64,000 nucleotides of DNA from Albimonas marina (GTDB lineage: Bacteria > Pseudomonadota > Alphaproteobacteria > Rhodobacterales > Rhodobacteraceae): contig NZ_JARHUC010000011.1 of the NCBI RefSeq assembly GCF_029223255.1, positions 62,001 through 126,000 of the forward strand, given 5' to 3'. A program made the translations under genes and the position numbers. The notes beneath the pieces were generated by a model. The model saw only the letters and a program-made list of their open reading frames with translations, was not told where the DNA came from and did no database searches. Below, piece after piece: positions 52,430 to 62,136 of this stretch; positions within the stretch are counted from its first letter, which is position 1; every line of letters starts with the position of its first letter.

Positions 52430-54193
52430 TCAGTTGGAGGCCACCTGGTCGGGGACGCGGAACGTCCAGACCATGCCGCCCTGGTTGAGGTAGCTGACCT
52501 TCTTGGCGACCTCGCCGCCCCACAGCGGCACCGCGCCGCCCCAGCCCGAAAGGACCGTGACGTACTGCACCCCGTCCTGGTCCCAGGTGATCGGCTGGCC
52601 GACGATGCCGGAGCCGAGCTGGAAGGACCAAAGCTGCTCGCCGGTCTCGTCGTCGAAGGCCTTGAACTCGCCCTCCGGCGTGCCGGTGAAGACGAGGCCG
52701 CCGGCGGTGGTCATCACCCCGCCCCAGAGGGGGGCGTCGTTCTTGTATTCCCACTTGATCTCGCCGGTGGTCGGGTCGATCGCCTTCAGGGAGCCGATGT
52801 GGTCCTCGAAGATCGGCTTGATGGTGAAGCCGGCGCCCAGGTAGGCCGCGCCCTTCTTGTAGGAGATCGGCTCGTTCCAGATGTCCATGCCCCACTCGTT
52901 CGAGGGGACGTAGAACAGGCCCGTCTTGGGAGAGTGGGCCATGGGCATCCAGTTCTTGCCGCCCAGGAAGGAGGGCACGGCGAAGATCGTCTCGCCCTTC
53001 TTGCCGTCGGCGGCCGCGGTCGGGTCGCCGGGGCGGTTCGCCTCGTTGAAGATCGGCCGGCCGGTGTCGTCGATGCCCGAGGCCCAGGTGATCTCGCTCA
53101 CGAACGGGTGGGCGGCGACGAAGGCGCCGTCCTCGCGGTTCAGGACGTAGAAGAAGCCGTTGCGGTCGGCGGTGGCGAAGCGCTTGTTGCCCTCGCGGTC
53201 GGTGAAGGCCACGACCTCGTTCACGCCGTCGAAGTCCCAGCCCTCCCGCGGGGTGGTCTGGAAGTGCCACTTGATCTCGCCGGTCTTCGGATCGATGCCG
53301 ATGCGGGACGCGGCGTAGAGGTTGTCGCCCGTGTTGCCCTCGGTGGGCGTTCCGGCGTTGCGCAGGTGGGAGTTCCAGGGCGCGGGGTTGCCGGCGCCGA
53401 AGACCAGCGTGTCGGTGTCGGCGTCGTAGGAGCCGCCGAGCCAGGTCGCGCCCCCGCCGGTCTTCCACATGTCGCCCGGCCAGGTCGCGTTCAGCGTCCC
53501 GGTCATGGTCGACTCCTTGCCGTTGAGGGTGCCCATGTGGCCCTCGATGACGGGGCGGGTCCACACCAGCTCGCCGGTCTCCGCGTCGCGGGCCTGCACC
53601 TCGCCGACGATGCCGAACTCGCCGCCCGAGTTGCCGGTGACGATCAGCCCGTCCACGATCAGGGGGGCGGCGGTGTAGGAGTATCCGGCCTTGTAGTCGG
53701 CGATCTTCTTGTTCCAAACCACGTCGCCGGTCTTGGCGTCGAGCGCGACCAGCCGCGCGTCCAGCGTGCCGAAATAGACCTTGTCGCCGTAGAGCGCGGC
53801 GCCGCGGTTGATCACGTCGCAGCAGGGCAGGATGCCCTCGGGCAGGCGGGCGTCGTACTGCCAGATCTCGCGGCCGGTCTTGGCGTCGATCGCCCAGATG
53901 CGGCTGTAGGAGCCGGTGACGTACATCACCCCGTCCTTGACCAGCGGCTGGGATTCCTGCCCGCGCTGCTTCTCGCCGCCGAGGCTGAAGGCCCAGGCGG
54001 GGACCATGCGGGCGACGTTCTCCTTGTTGATCTTGTCCAGCGGGCTGAAGCGCTGGAGGTGGCGGCCCATGCCGTTGGTGACCACCTGGGTGGTGATGGT
54101 CGCGTCGTCGGCGATGTCGGCCTCGGTCACCTCGGCGTTGGCGGCGGTGACGGCCAGGAGCGACACGGTCGCGCTCAGCAGAAGTCGTCTCAT
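52430..54193 (-). CDS. PQQ-dependent alcohol dehydrogenase, lanthanide type
   Basis: A 587-residue periplasmic quinoprotein with a Sec signal peptide (cleavage near Ala20). The eight-bladed propeller carries the vicinal disulfide Cys124-Cys125 (LPCCDV), metal ligands Glu192 (GGEFG) and Asn274 (GNPAPWN), catalytic Asp320, and a second Asp322 (GWDFDGVN). That extra Asp marks lanthanide-using enzymes (XoxF, ExaF, PedH), in contrast to calcium enzymes. The C-terminus ([20 protein letters not shown]) resembles ExaF/PedH ethanol-type dehydrogenases more than XoxF. It oxidises primary alcohols and passes electrons to a cytochrome c, probably the PedF encoded at 59212. Confidence 0.92.
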   Translation of the reverse strand: MRRLLLSATVSLLAVTAANAEVTEADIADDATITTQVVTNGMGRHLQRFSPLDKINKENVARMVPAWAFSLGGEKQRGQESQPLVKDGVMYVTGSYSRIWAIDAKTGREIWQYDARLPEGILPCCDVINRGAALYGDKVYFGTLDARLVALDAKTGDVVWNKKIADYKAGYSYTAAPLIVDGLIVTGNSGGEFGIVGEVQARDAETGELVWTRPVIEGHMGTLNGKESTMTGTLNATWPGDMWKTGGGATWLGGSYDADTDTLVFGAGNPAPWNSHLRNAGTPTEGNTGDNLYAASRIGIDPKTGEIKWHFQTTPREGWDFDGVNEVVAFTDREGNKRFATADRNGFFYVLNREDGAFVAAHPFVSEITWASGIDDTGRPIFNEANRPGDPTAAADGKKGETIFAVPSFLGGKNWMPMAHSPKTGLFYVPSNEWGMDIWNEPISYKKGAAYLGAGFTIKPIFEDHIGSLKAIDPTTGEIKWEYKNDAPLWGGVMTTAGGLVFTGTPEGEFKAFDDETGEQLWSFQLGSGIVGQPITWDQDGVQYVTVLSGWGGAVPLWGGEVAKKVSYLNQGGMVWTFRVPDQVASN

Positions 54194-54287
54194 CGTTCCC
54201 TCCCTGGGATTCCGGGCGAGCCGATGCCGGCGACTCCGGCCTTGGGCGGCTCTGGGAAGGAGTATCCCCGGCGTCAGGCGCGGCCGA

Positions 54288-54305
54288 AATTGCACCATGG
54301 TAGGA
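54288..54305. promoter_or_regulatory. Variant of the PQQ-cluster motif upstream of the alcohol dehydrogenase
   Basis: ATTGCACCATGGTAGG at 54289-54304 contains the palindrome ACCATGGT (54294-54301), shared with ATTCGACCATGGTCGG at 59079-59094. It lies about 100 bp upstream of the dehydrogenase start in the 54194-54423 gap. Confidence 0.5.
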
Positions 54306-54423
54306 GATGGCAAGTCGTTGGATCGGCTGCGTTTCGCGTCCGTTCGCCCGCGCGGCGGCGCCCGCCGCGGCGCGGGGGCGCCGGGGCGGGCGGGGGCGGT
54401 CGGAACGGGGCGCCCGCGGGGCG

Positions 54424-54972
54424 TCAGAAAAGCTTGGGGGCGTAACGGGGTTCGTCGGCGTCGGGGGTGACCTCGGCGGGGTCGTAGCCGGCGCCCTTCA
54501 GGCGCACGGCGTCGTCGAGGCCCTGGGCCGCGGCGCGGTCGACCATGGCGCGGCCGGCGGCCTCGTCCTGTTCGACGCCGCGGCCGCGGAGCAGGGCGAG
54601 GCCGTAGTTCAGTTCGCCCACGGGGTCGCCGGTCGCGGCGGCGCGGCGGGACCATTCGGCGGCGGCCTCGGGGTCCTCGGGGCCGCCGAGGCCGTTGTCC
54701 TCCATCTGGGACATCCAGGTCATCGCGGCGGCGTAGCCGGCCTCGGCGCAGGCCTCGAAGACCTCGCGCGCCTCGGCGTGATGGCCCCACTTGGTGATGA
54801 AGTAGCCGCTGGCGCAGACGACCATGTCGACCTCGCCGCGGCGGGCTTTCTCGATGGCGGACTGGAGGGTCAGCTCCTCGGGGTTGGTCTCGCCCTGCGG
54901 GGCGGGGTCGGCGCCGCCCTGCTGGGCGAGGGCGGGCGCGGCGAGGAGCGCCAGGGCGAGGGCGAGTCTCAT
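54424..54972 (-). CDS. Periplasmic Sel1-repeat protein
   Basis: A 182-residue protein with a Sec signal (cleavage near ALAQQ, residue 15-17) and helical Sel1-like repeats, including [21 protein letters not shown] and [20 protein letters not shown] single conserved-looking Cys lies in [17 protein letters not shown] precedes ATG 54972, which overlaps the permease stop (ATGA). It ends the PQQ-associated ABC operon and may be a scaffold or assembly factor for periplasmic proteins of the pathway. Confidence 0.8.
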   Translation of the reverse strand: MRLALALALLAAPALAQQGGADPAPQGETNPEELTLQSAIEKARRGEVDMVVCASGYFITKWGHHAEAREVFEACAEAGYAAAMTWMSQMEDNGLGGPEDPEAAAEWSRRAAATGDPVGELNYGLALLRGRGVEQDEAAGRAMVDRAAAQGLDDAVRLKGAGYDPAEVTPDADEPRYAPKLF

Positions 54973-55760
54973 GCCTTCCTCCGGATCAGGCCCCGGGCGG
55001 GGTCGTAGCCGCGCAGCGCGAAGGCGGAGAAGACCGCGAGCGCGAGCAGGGTCCAGCCCAGGGCCGCGGGGTTGGGGGTCGCGTAAAGGGCGAAGCGGAT
55101 CAGCTCGACGGCGTGGGTGAAGGGGTTCAGGGCGCAGATGTCGCGCAGGAGGGGCGAGGACTCGGCCATCTTCCACAGCGGGTAGAGGGCGGTGGAGAGG
55201 AAGAACATCGGGAAGATCACGAAGTTCATCACCCCCGCGAAATTCTCCAGCTGGCGGATGAAGGAGGAGAGCAGGAGGCCCAGCGCGCCCAGCATCAGGC
55301 CGGTGAGGATCAGCGCGGGGAGGGCGAGGACGTAGCCCTCCCACGGCATCTGGATCCCGAAGGCGGCGGCGATGGCGAGGAAGGCGTAGACCTGGATCAC
55401 GCCGATCGCGGCGCCGGCGGCGAGCTTGCAGAACAGGAGCCAGCCGCGCGGCAGCGGGGAGGTCAGGAGCAGGCGCATCGAGCCCATCTCGCGGTCGTAG
55501 ACCAGCGAAAGGGAGCTCTGCATGCCGTTGAACAGCTGGATCATGCCGCAGAGGCCGGGGACGATGTAGACCTCGTATTGGATGTAGGTCGCGTAGGGGG
55601 GCGTGATCGAGAGGCCCAGCGCGGCGCGGAAGCCGGCGGCGAAGACGAGGAGCCACACGAGGGGGCGGACGAGGGCGGCGATGAAGCGCTCCCGCTGATG
55701 GATGAAGCGCAGGGCCTCGCGGGCGACGACGGCTTCGAGGGCGACGAGATGCGGGCTCAT
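54969..55760 (-). CDS. ABC-2 type permease of the PQQ alcohol cluster (PedC-like)
   Basis: A 263-residue ABC-2 membrane subunit with six segments and the family's [21 protein letters not shown] and [15 protein letters not shown] motifs. It matches the permeases linked to PQQ alcohol oxidation (PedC type). With the ATPase at 55757 it should form an exporter; what it moves (PQQ, a metal-chelating compound, a toxic aldehyde) is unknown. It overlaps both neighbours by 4 nt. Confidence 0.9.
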   Translation of the reverse strand: MSPHLVALEAVVAREALRFIHQRERFIAALVRPLVWLLVFAAGFRAALGLSITPPYATYIQYEVYIVPGLCGMIQLFNGMQSSLSLVYDREMGSMRLLLTSPLPRGWLLFCKLAAGAAIGVIQVYAFLAIAAAFGIQMPWEGYVLALPALILTGLMLGALGLLLSSFIRQLENFAGVMNFVIFPMFFLSTALYPLWKMAESSPLLRDICALNPFTHAVELIRFALYATPNPAALGWTLLALAVFSAFALRGYDPARGLIRRKA

Positions 55761-56482
55761 GCGGCGCGCCTTCCGGTCATCGAGAGGAACACGTCGGTCA
55801 GGGGGCGGGGGCCGGCGATCTCGGACGCGGCGCCGTCGGCGGCGACCCGGCCCTGGTGGAGGATCACCACCTGGTCGGCGGGGCGGACCTCGTCGACCAG
55901 GTGGGTGGCCCACAGGACCGTCAGGCCGGCGTCGCGGGCGAGGTCGTGGACATGGGCGGTGATCCCGGCGCGGGCCTGGGCGTCGAGGCCGACGGTCGGC
56001 TCGTCCAGCAGCAGGACCGCGGGGTCGTGCATCAGGGCGCGGGCGATCTCGACCCGGCGGCGGTGGCCGCCGTTGAGGTCGCGGGCGCGCTCATGGGCGC
56101 GCTCGGCCATGTCGAGGCGGGAAAGCGCCCGGATGGCGCGGGCCTGCGCCTCGCGGCGGGGGAGGCCGTGGAGGGCGGCGAAGTAGGTCAGGTTGCGCAG
56201 GACGGTGAGGTCGAGGTCCAGCGTGCTCTGCTGGAAGACCGCGCCGATGCGGGCGAGCGCCTTGCGGGGGTCCCGTCCGATGTCGTGGCCGGCGGCGGAG
56301 AGGCGCCCCGAGGGGGCGCGCATCAGGCCGGTCAGCAGGGAGAACAGCGTGGACTTGCCCGCGCCGTTGGGGCCGAGCAGGGCGCAGAAGGCGCCCGCGG
56401 GAACCTCGAACGACACGCCGTCCAGCGCGGTCTTCGGGCCGTAGTCGAAGCGGACGTCCTGGATCTGGAGGCCGGGGGTCAT
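55757..56482 (-). CDS. ABC ATPase of the PQQ alcohol cluster
   Basis: A 241-residue ATPase with Walker A GPNGAGKST (about 38-46), Q-loop VFQQSTLDLDLT, Walker B VLLLDEPTVGLD and H-loop WATHLVDE. The signature is LNGGHRRR where LSGGQ is usual, a variant I associate with the PQQ-linked ABC group. It is coupled by ATGA overlaps to the small periplasmic protein upstream and the permease downstream. Confidence 0.92.
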   Translation of the reverse strand: MTPGLQIQDVRFDYGPKTALDGVSFEVPAGAFCALLGPNGAGKSTLFSLLTGLMRAPSGRLSAAGHDIGRDPRKALARIGAVFQQSTLDLDLTVLRNLTYFAALHGLPRREAQARAIRALSRLDMAERAHERARDLNGGHRRRVEIARALMHDPAVLLLDEPTVGLDAQARAGITAHVHDLARDAGLTVLWATHLVDEVRPADQVVILHQGRVAADGAASEIAGPRPLTDVFLSMTGRRAA

Positions 56483-56904
56483 TCGATGGTCACCTCGAGC
56501 CGCATCAGGTCGCCGGTGGAGCCGGGGACGTGCAGCGTGTAGCGGCCGGGCTTGATGGCGAGGAAGCCGATCTCCATCGTGCCGGCCTCGTCGAACTCCA
56601 CGCTGTCGAGGCCGAGCGGGCGGATCTCCAGGCCCTCGATGACGATCTCGTCGATCCAGATGGCGCGGAAGAACTCGGGGCCGACGAGGCCGAGTTCGGC
56701 GGAGCCGTCGGCGGTGATCTCGATCTCGTAGTAGGTCCCGGACTTCAGGGTCAGGGGGGCGTCGGCCAGCGGCATGCCGGCCGAGAGGGTGATCGGGGGC
56801 AGGTCCTGCTTGTTCTTGCCCGAGAGGATGCCGGCGGGGCCGAGGCCTTCGGCGAAGGCCGGCAGGGCGACGAGGCAGAGCAGGGCGGTCAGGGCGCGGC
56901 GCAT
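56479..56904 (-). CDS. Small periplasmic protein of the PQQ alcohol cluster
   Basis: A 141-residue protein with a Sec signal (cleavage near AFAEG, residue 18). The mature part is beta-rich (SGTYYEIEITADGSAELGL, EAGTMEIGFLAIKPGRYTLHV) and reads like a cupredoxin-type fold, but the Cys and His ligands of a blue-copper site are missing. Its gene overlaps the ATPase start and follows the beta-propeller gene by 3 nt. I recognise it only as a frequent neighbour in such clusters. Confidence 0.75.
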   Translation of the reverse strand: MRRALTALLCLVALPAFAEGLGPAGILSGKNKQDLPPITLSAGMPLADAPLTLKSGTYYEIEITADGSAELGLVGPEFFRAIWIDEIVIEGLEIRPLGLDSVEFDEAGTMEIGFLAIKPGRYTLHVPGSTGDLMRLEVTIE

Positions 56905-56907
56905 GGG

Positions 56908-57870
56908 TCAGCCTCCGGTCGGGCGGGCGGCGGCGCCCCAGGGGAAGCGGCCGACCTTGATGGTCTTGATCGCCTCGCGGTTCGCCACGTCGATGACGGT
57001 GACGTCGCCGGAGACGCCGTTGGTCGTGAACAGCAGCCGGCGGTCGGGGGAGAAGGCCATGTGCCAGACCCGGCGGCCGACGAGAATGTAGTCCTCGACC
57101 TGATACGTCTCGGCGTTCACGACGGCGATGTGGTTGGCGGGGCCCAACGCGATGAAGACGGTCTTCTCGTCTTGGGAGAACTCGAAGCCGACGGGCTGGA
57201 TGCGGTCGCGGTGGATGTTGGGGATCTCGAACCGGATCTTGGCGAGCTCGCGCTGGTCCTCGACGGCGAAGACGGCGACGGTGCCGCCGATCTCCGACGA
57301 CACCCACAGCTCCGTGCCGTGCTTGGCGAATTCGGCGTGGCGGGGGCGGGCGTCGACCAGGGTGTTGGCGAAGAGCTCGTGCGTCTCGGTGTCGATCCAG
57401 TGCGCCATGTTGGTGGTCTCGGAGGTGGTGATGGCGATGGTCCCGTCGGGGGAGACGGCCATGCCCTCCGGCTCGATCCCCACGTCGATCTGGGCGATGA
57501 CGCGGCGCGTCTCGGTGTCGACCACGGTGGTGATCGCGTCGTCCTCGTTGGCGATGTAGAGGCGCCGGTCGTCGGGGTGCAGGGCGAACTGCTCGGGGTC
57601 CTCGCCGGAGGGGAGGTCGTGCAGGATCTCGCCCGTCTCGGGGTCCATCACCTGCACGGCGTTGCTGTCGGAGACGCAGATGTAGAGCCGCGAGTAGTCG
57701 TGGGAGAAGGTGAGGCCGCGGGGACGCTCGCCGGTGGGGATCGTGCGGACGACCTCCAGCGTGGCGACGTCGATCACCGAGATCGTGTCGTCCTTCTCGT
57801 TCGTCACCCAGATCTCGTCGGCGAGGGCCGGGGTGGCGAGGAGGGTCAGGGCGAGAGCGAGGGGGCGCAT
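56908..57870 (-). CDS. PQQ-associated beta-propeller protein
   Basis: A 320-residue periplasmic protein with a Sec signal (cleavage near ALADE, residue 17-18) and seven or so YVTN-type blades: IWVTNEKDDTISVIDVATLE, RLYIANEDDAITTVVDTETR, LLFTTNGVSGDVTVIDVANR. It fits the PQQ-dependent catabolism-associated beta-propeller group. It probably has no enzyme activity of its own and may help binding or assembly of the quinoprotein. It starts 2 nt after the binding-protein gene. Confidence 0.92.
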   Translation of the reverse strand: MRPLALALTLLATPALADEIWVTNEKDDTISVIDVATLEVVRTIPTGERPRGLTFSHDYSRLYICVSDSNAVQVMDPETGEILHDLPSGEDPEQFALHPDDRRLYIANEDDAITTVVDTETRRVIAQIDVGIEPEGMAVSPDGTIAITTSETTNMAHWIDTETHELFANTLVDARPRHAEFAKHGTELWVSSEIGGTVAVFAVEDQRELAKIRFEIPNIHRDRIQPVGFEFSQDEKTVFIALGPANHIAVVNAETYQVEDYILVGRRVWHMAFSPDRRLLFTTNGVSGDVTVIDVANREAIKTIKVGRFPWGAAARPTGG

Positions 57871-57872
57871 GG

Positions 57873-59042
57873 TCAGTTCCTTGCGGCGAAGGCGCGGCAG
57901 GCGCTCTCGCCCTCGTCCTGGCCGAGGGTGTCGAGCGCGTTGACGGGGTGCAGGAAGCCGTCGAGCGGGGTCAGGGCGACCAGCGCGCGGGGGTGGACCA
58001 GCGGCATCGGCTGGCGCAGCTGGCCGTTCCAGGGGCGGAAGGTCATCGGGCTGCCCTTGAACCCGGCGAGCTCGAAGGCGTCGGAGAGCATGTAGGCGCG
58101 CAGGCTGGCGGGGTCGGAGGCGTTGGTGCGGGTGGCGGCCTCGCCGATTGAGCGGACCGCGGCCCAGGCGGCGTAGTCCTCTGGCCGCATGTCGCGGGCG
58201 GCCAGCGCCTCGAAGCGGGATTGCAGCTGGGCGGCGCCCCATTGCTCGAGCGCGGGGGACCAGGCGACGGGGGTCAGGCCCTCGGACCCCGCCATGATCG
58301 TGGGGGTCCAGGTGTTGAACATCATGTAGCGGGCGAAGTCGCCGGCCTCGTCGGCCACCACCATCACGTCGTGATCGCGGAAGTCCTGCGTGAACAGGGG
58401 CGTCTCGCGGCCGGCGTCGCGGCGGATGTCGGCGTTCCACTCCCAGGTCTCGTCGGCGCGGATCCGCAGGCCGAACTTCGTGAAGCTGCGGCGCAGGGCG
58501 GCGGCGAAGGCGCGGTCGTCGGGATGGGTCCCCTCGACCAGCGCCACGTCGGTCCAGCGGCGCACGGTCAGGAACTGGGAGAGGGCGTCGGCGCGCATCG
58601 CGTGGCTGGGGATGGCGTGCAGGAGGTTCGCGCGGCAGTCAGGCCCGCGAAGCCGGTCGTCCTGGGCGGAGGCGTTGAGGATCAGGGCGCCCTGCGCCTC
58701 GGGCAGGTCGGCGATGGCGAGCAGGGTCTCGGCGGGGGCGTGGACCACCAGCAGGGGGGTCCGGGCGAGCGCCTCGCGCGCGGCGGCGAGCGCGTCGCCG
58801 CCGGGGGGGACGATGCGGGGCTCCAGCGCGTAGGCATGGCCGAGGAAGCGGCCGGTCCTGGCGTCGTCCTCGATCCCCAGTCGGGCGCCGGCGAGACCGA
58901 GGTCCTCGGGGATCGGGTCGAGGTTCGACAGCACCGGGGGGCGGTCGACCTGCTGCTCCAGCCAGCCCACGCGCACCGAAAGCTCCGCCTGCGCGGGGAC
59001 GGCGAGGGCCAGGGCGGCCAGGAGGGCGAGCGGCTTGAGCAT
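57873..59042 (-). CDS. PQQ-cluster ABC binding protein, Leu/Ile/Val-type fold
   Basis: A 389-residue periplasmic protein with a Sec signal (cleavage near VPAQAE, residue 19). The two-lobed fold shows LVVHAPAETLLAIADLPEAQ, LNASAQDDRLRGPDCRANLLHAIPS and DVMVVADEAGDFARYMMFNTW. It matches the substrate-binding proteins tied to PQQ alcohol dehydrogenase systems. Because the adjacent ABC-2 permease is exporter-like, the protein may be a sensor or carrier and not a classical importer subunit. It is the first gene of the operon ending at 54424. Confidence 0.88.
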   Translation of the reverse strand: MLKPLALLAALALAVPAQAELSVRVGWLEQQVDRPPVLSNLDPIPEDLGLAGARLGIEDDARTGRFLGHAYALEPRIVPPGGDALAAAREALARTPLLVVHAPAETLLAIADLPEAQGALILNASAQDDRLRGPDCRANLLHAIPSHAMRADALSQFLTVRRWTDVALVEGTHPDDRAFAAALRRSFTKFGLRIRADETWEWNADIRRDAGRETPLFTQDFRDHDVMVVADEAGDFARYMMFNTWTPTIMAGSEGLTPVAWSPALEQWGAAQLQSRFEALAARDMRPEDYAAWAAVRSIGEAATRTNASDPASLRAYMLSDAFELAGFKGSPMTFRPWNGQLRQPMPLVHPRALVALTPLDGFLHPVNALDTLGQDEGESACRAFAARN

Positions 59043-59077
59043 GGTTCAGGACGCTGGCCGCGACAGGGCGCCGCGTC

Positions 59078-59094
59078 CATTCGACCATGGTCGG
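59078..59094 (+). promoter_or_regulatory. ATTCGACCATGG site in the divergent PQQ promoter region
   Basis: CATTCGACCATGGTCGG with a 12-bp perfect palindrome CGACCATGGTCG (59082-59093). It lies 36 bp upstream of the binding-protein gene. ATTCGACC recurs inverted at 59133-59140 and at 60872-60879. Confidence 0.6.
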
Positions 59095-59128
59095 GGGTCC
59101 CGCGCCGGCGCGCCGCCGGCCTCTCGCC

Positions 59129-59143
59129 CGAAGGTCGAATACC
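59129..59143 (-). promoter_or_regulatory. Inverted ATTCGACC site upstream of pedF
   Basis: CGAAGGTCGAATACC; the minus strand reads GGTATTCGACCTTCG. It faces the site at 59078 across 34 bp and lies about 70 bp upstream of pedF. Confidence 0.55.
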
Positions 59144-59211
59144 GCCCCCGGCGGACGCTGCGGTAACGAATCCGCAACGACATCGAACCGCCTGACAGGG
59201 AGCCCGACCCC

Positions 59212-59931
59212 ATGATCCGCTCGCGATCCCCCGCCCGCGCCGCCGGCGCGCTCGCCCTCGTCCTCGCCGGGACCGCCGGCCTCGCGCCGGGGCCGGCGGC
59301 CTGGGCCCATGGCGACGTGGCCCCGCAGCCGGTGAACACCGACGCGCTGCCCGACGTCGGCGAGGACTGGCTGACCGAGAACCCCTACCGCGCCATGGGC
59401 GACGAGGTCTGGGCCAAGGCCATCGAGATCGGCGACAGCGGCTACAACCAGAACTGCGCGCGCTGCCATGGCTTGGGCGTGGTGTCGGGCGGCCTCGCCC
59501 CCGACCTGCGCTTCCTGGAGGCGGAGGAGTACGGCGACGAGTGGTTCGTCGAGCGCTTCCGCCACGGCTACACCCAGAACGGCGCCACCAAGATGCCGGC
59601 CTTCGGCGAGCTCTTGGGCCAGAAGGCCGCCTGGGCGATCCGCACCTATATCGAGACCCGGCCCGACGGCGACTCGATGGAGGCCTACGCCGGCCGGCTG
59701 AAGGAGATCCGCGACACGCTCGCCGCCATGCCCGCGGGGCAGGCCGACGCCGGGCAGGTGGCGGCGATGGCGGGCGAGCTGCACGAGATCGCCGGCGAGA
59801 TCGAGACCGCCTCGGGCGCGCCGGTGGCCGACTCGATCGCCTTCCGCGCGGCGAAGCAGCTTTCGGGCGAGGCGGCGGACCCCGCCCAGGCGGCCGAGAC
59901 GCTGACCGTCGGGCTGAGCGCGGCGCACTGA
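59212..59931 (+). CDS. pedF: Cytochrome c-550 PedF
   Basis: A 239-residue periplasmic cytochrome with a Sec signal (cleavage near WAHGD, residue 31-33). The haem site is Cys82-x-x-Cys85-His86 (NCARCHG), the likely Met ligand is in TKMPAFGE near residue 125. HGDVAPQPVNTDALPDVGED and FVERFRHGYTQNG are typical of PedF. An extra 70-residue Ala/Glu-rich helical tail follows the usual end. It should accept electrons from the PQQ alcohol dehydrogenase and pass them to the oxidase. AGGGAG lies before ATG 59212. Confidence 0.92.
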   Translation: MIRSRSPARAAGALALVLAGTAGLAPGPAAWAHGDVAPQPVNTDALPDVGEDWLTENPYRAMGDEVWAKAIEIGDSGYNQNCARCHGLGVVSGGLAPDLRFLEAEEYGDEWFVERFRHGYTQNGATKMPAFGELLGQKAAWAIRTYIETRPDGDSMEAYAGRLKEIRDTLAAMPAGQADAGQVAAMAGELHEIAGEIETASGAPVADSIAFRAAKQLSGEAADPAQAAETLTVGLSAAH

Positions 59932-60842
59932 TGCCGGGCCGTCGCCCCCTCCTGGCGGCGGCCGCGGCGGCCGCGGCCTGGGCCCTGCTCCTCCCGGCGG
60001 GCCCGGCCGCGGCGCGGTGCGAGGACTGGACGCCCCAGCCCCGGCCGCAGAACGCCTCGCGCGACGTGGTGGGCCAGAGCCTGGACGACATCCAGGCGCG
60101 CGGCTGGATCGACTTCGCGGTCTACGAGGCCTTCCCCCCCTGGTCGTGGGAGGAGGACGGCGCGCCGAAGGGCGTGGACGTGGAGCTGGGGCGGATCATC
60201 GCCGCGGACCTGGGCGTCGAGCCGCGCTTCACCTTCGTCGCCGCGGGCGAGACGCTGGACGACGACCTGCGCAACCACGTCTGGAAGGGTCCGGTGGTGA
60301 ACGGGCGGGCGTCGAACGTGATGCTGCACGTGCCCTACGATTCCGACTACGCCTGCCGGGTCGACCAGGTGGTCTTCGCCGGGCGCTACTTCACCGAGAC
60401 GCTCGCCATCGCCTACGCCGAGGCGGAGTATCCCGACGGCGGCCCCGTGCCGGCCTATTTCCGCTTCGATCCGGTGGCGGTCGAGAACGACAGCCTGGCG
60501 GATTTCCACCTCTCGTCCATCGGGAACGGGGCGTTGCAGGGGAACATCCGCCGCTACGCCTCGACGCCGGCCGCCATGGAGGCGCTGGCGCGGGGCGAGG
60601 TGAAGGCCGCGATGGGGCCGCTGCACGAGCTGGAATGGGGGCTGGTCCCTGGGCTGGCGGTGCATTCGCCGCCGCTGCCGGGGCTCGCCCGCGGGACGTG
60701 GACGCTGGGCGTCGCCGTGCGCCAGTCCTGGCGGCCGCTGGGCTACGCCGTGGACGACGCGGTGCGCGCCGCGGTCGAGGACGGGCGGCTGGCCGCGGTC
60801 TTCGAGGCCTACGGGCTGAGCTGGACCCCGCCCGCGGACTGA
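59931..60842 (+). CDS. Quinoprotein-associated periplasmic binding protein (MoxJ-like)
   Basis: A 303-residue family 3 type binding protein with a Sec signal (cleavage near AAARC, residue 28). Typical segments are GWIDFAVYEAFPPWSWEEDGAPKGVDVEL spread over residues 58-86, and MLHVPYDSDY. It belongs to the MoxJ/XoxJ-like group, thought to help maturation of the quinoprotein dehydrogenase. ATG 59931 shares its A with the pedF stop (TGATG), so the two are coupled. Confidence 0.9.
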   Translation: MPGRRPLLAAAAAAAAWALLLPAGPAAARCEDWTPQPRPQNASRDVVGQSLDDIQARGWIDFAVYEAFPPWSWEEDGAPKGVDVELGRIIAADLGVEPRFTFVAAGETLDDDLRNHVWKGPVVNGRASNVMLHVPYDSDYACRVDQVVFAGRYFTETLAIAYAEAEYPDGGPVPAYFRFDPVAVENDSLADFHLSSIGNGALQGNIRRYASTPAAMEALARGEVKAAMGPLHELEWGLVPGLAVHSPPLPGLARGTWTLGVAVRQSWRPLGYAVDDAVRAAVEDGRLAAVFEAYGLSWTPPAD

Positions 60843-60871
60843 GCGGCGGGGCCGCGGGCCCCCCCGCCTAA

Positions 60872-60879
60872 GGTCGAAT
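60872..60879 (-). promoter_or_regulatory. ATTCGACC site upstream of coxG
   Basis: CCTAAGGTCGAATGGCG (60868-60884); the minus strand reads CGCCATTCGACCTTAGG, closely like the site at 59129. It lies 80-90 bp upstream of coxG, in the 116-bp gap after the MoxJ-like gene. Confidence 0.55.
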
Positions 60880-60958
60880 GGCGCGGGCGGCCCGCGCCCT
60901 CCTACCCTCTCATCAACCCCACCGGCCCGCGACGGCCGGACCCGACAGGAGAAGCCCC

Positions 60959-61555
60959 ATGGAACTCACCGGCGAACGGATCATCCGGGCGGACCGCGCC
61001 ACGGTCTGGGCGGCCCTGAACGACCCGGAGGTGCTGAAGGCCTGCATTCCGGGCTGCGAGCGGCTGGAGAAGCTGTCGGACACCGAGATGGAGGCCGACG
61101 TCACCCAGAAGGTCGGCCCGGTGAAGGCGAAGTTCAAAGGGCAGGTGACGCTCGAGGACGTGCGCCCGGCCGAGGGCTATTTCCTCTCCGGCGAGGGCAA
61201 GGGCGGCGCCGCGGGCTTCGCCAAGGGGGGCGCGCGGGTGAACCTGTCCGACCACGCCGAGGGCACGCTGCTGAGCTACGTCGCCGAGGCGCGGGTGGGC
61301 GGCAAGCTCGCCCAGCTCGGCTCGCGCCTGATCGACGGGTTCGCGCGCAAGATGGCGGACGAGTTCTTCGCCCTGTTCCAGGCGCAGGTCGAGGGCGCCG
61401 CGCCGGCCCCCGCGGCCGCCGCGGTCCAGGCGCCGGCCCCCGCCGCGCCGGCCAGGGCGCCCGAGATGGCGGGCGCGACGTCCGCGCCGGCGCCTGCGCA
61501 AGCCGCCGCCGAGACCGGGGAGAAGAAGGGCTGGCTGCGCCGCCTTCTCTCCTGA
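60959..61555 (+). CDS. coxG: CoxG-family SRPBCC protein
   Basis: A 198-residue protein. The first 150 residues are a CoxG/START-like domain (ALNDPEVLKACIPGCERLEK, GPVKAKFKGQVTLEDV). An Ala/Pro-rich linker and a basic amphipathic end (KKGWLRRLLS) follow; CoxG is known to tether CO dehydrogenase to the membrane, and this tail fits that role. CAGGAGAAG precedes ATG 60959. It opens the coxGSL run. Confidence 0.92.
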   Translation: MELTGERIIRADRATVWAALNDPEVLKACIPGCERLEKLSDTEMEADVTQKVGPVKAKFKGQVTLEDVRPAEGYFLSGEGKGGAAGFAKGGARVNLSDHAEGTLLSYVAEARVGGKLAQLGSRLIDGFARKMADEFFALFQAQVEGAAPAPAAAAVQAPAPAAPARAPEMAGATSAPAPAQAAAETGEKKGWLRRLLS

Positions 61556-61636
61556 CCCATTCCGGCCGGCGCGCGGCATAGGGAGCGCGCGCCGCACCGA
61601 ACCTCAAGCCAGATGCATCGCCAGGGGAGGATCAAG

Positions 61637-62122
<486 letters not shown>

Positions 62123-62136
62123 GGGGAGGGGAGATC

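Noticed and set aside
52430-54193. Calcium-type methanol dehydrogenase MxaF
   Set aside because: The extra Asp322 two residues after catalytic Asp320, the ExaF/PedH-like C-terminus and the absence of mxaI and mxaG argue against it.
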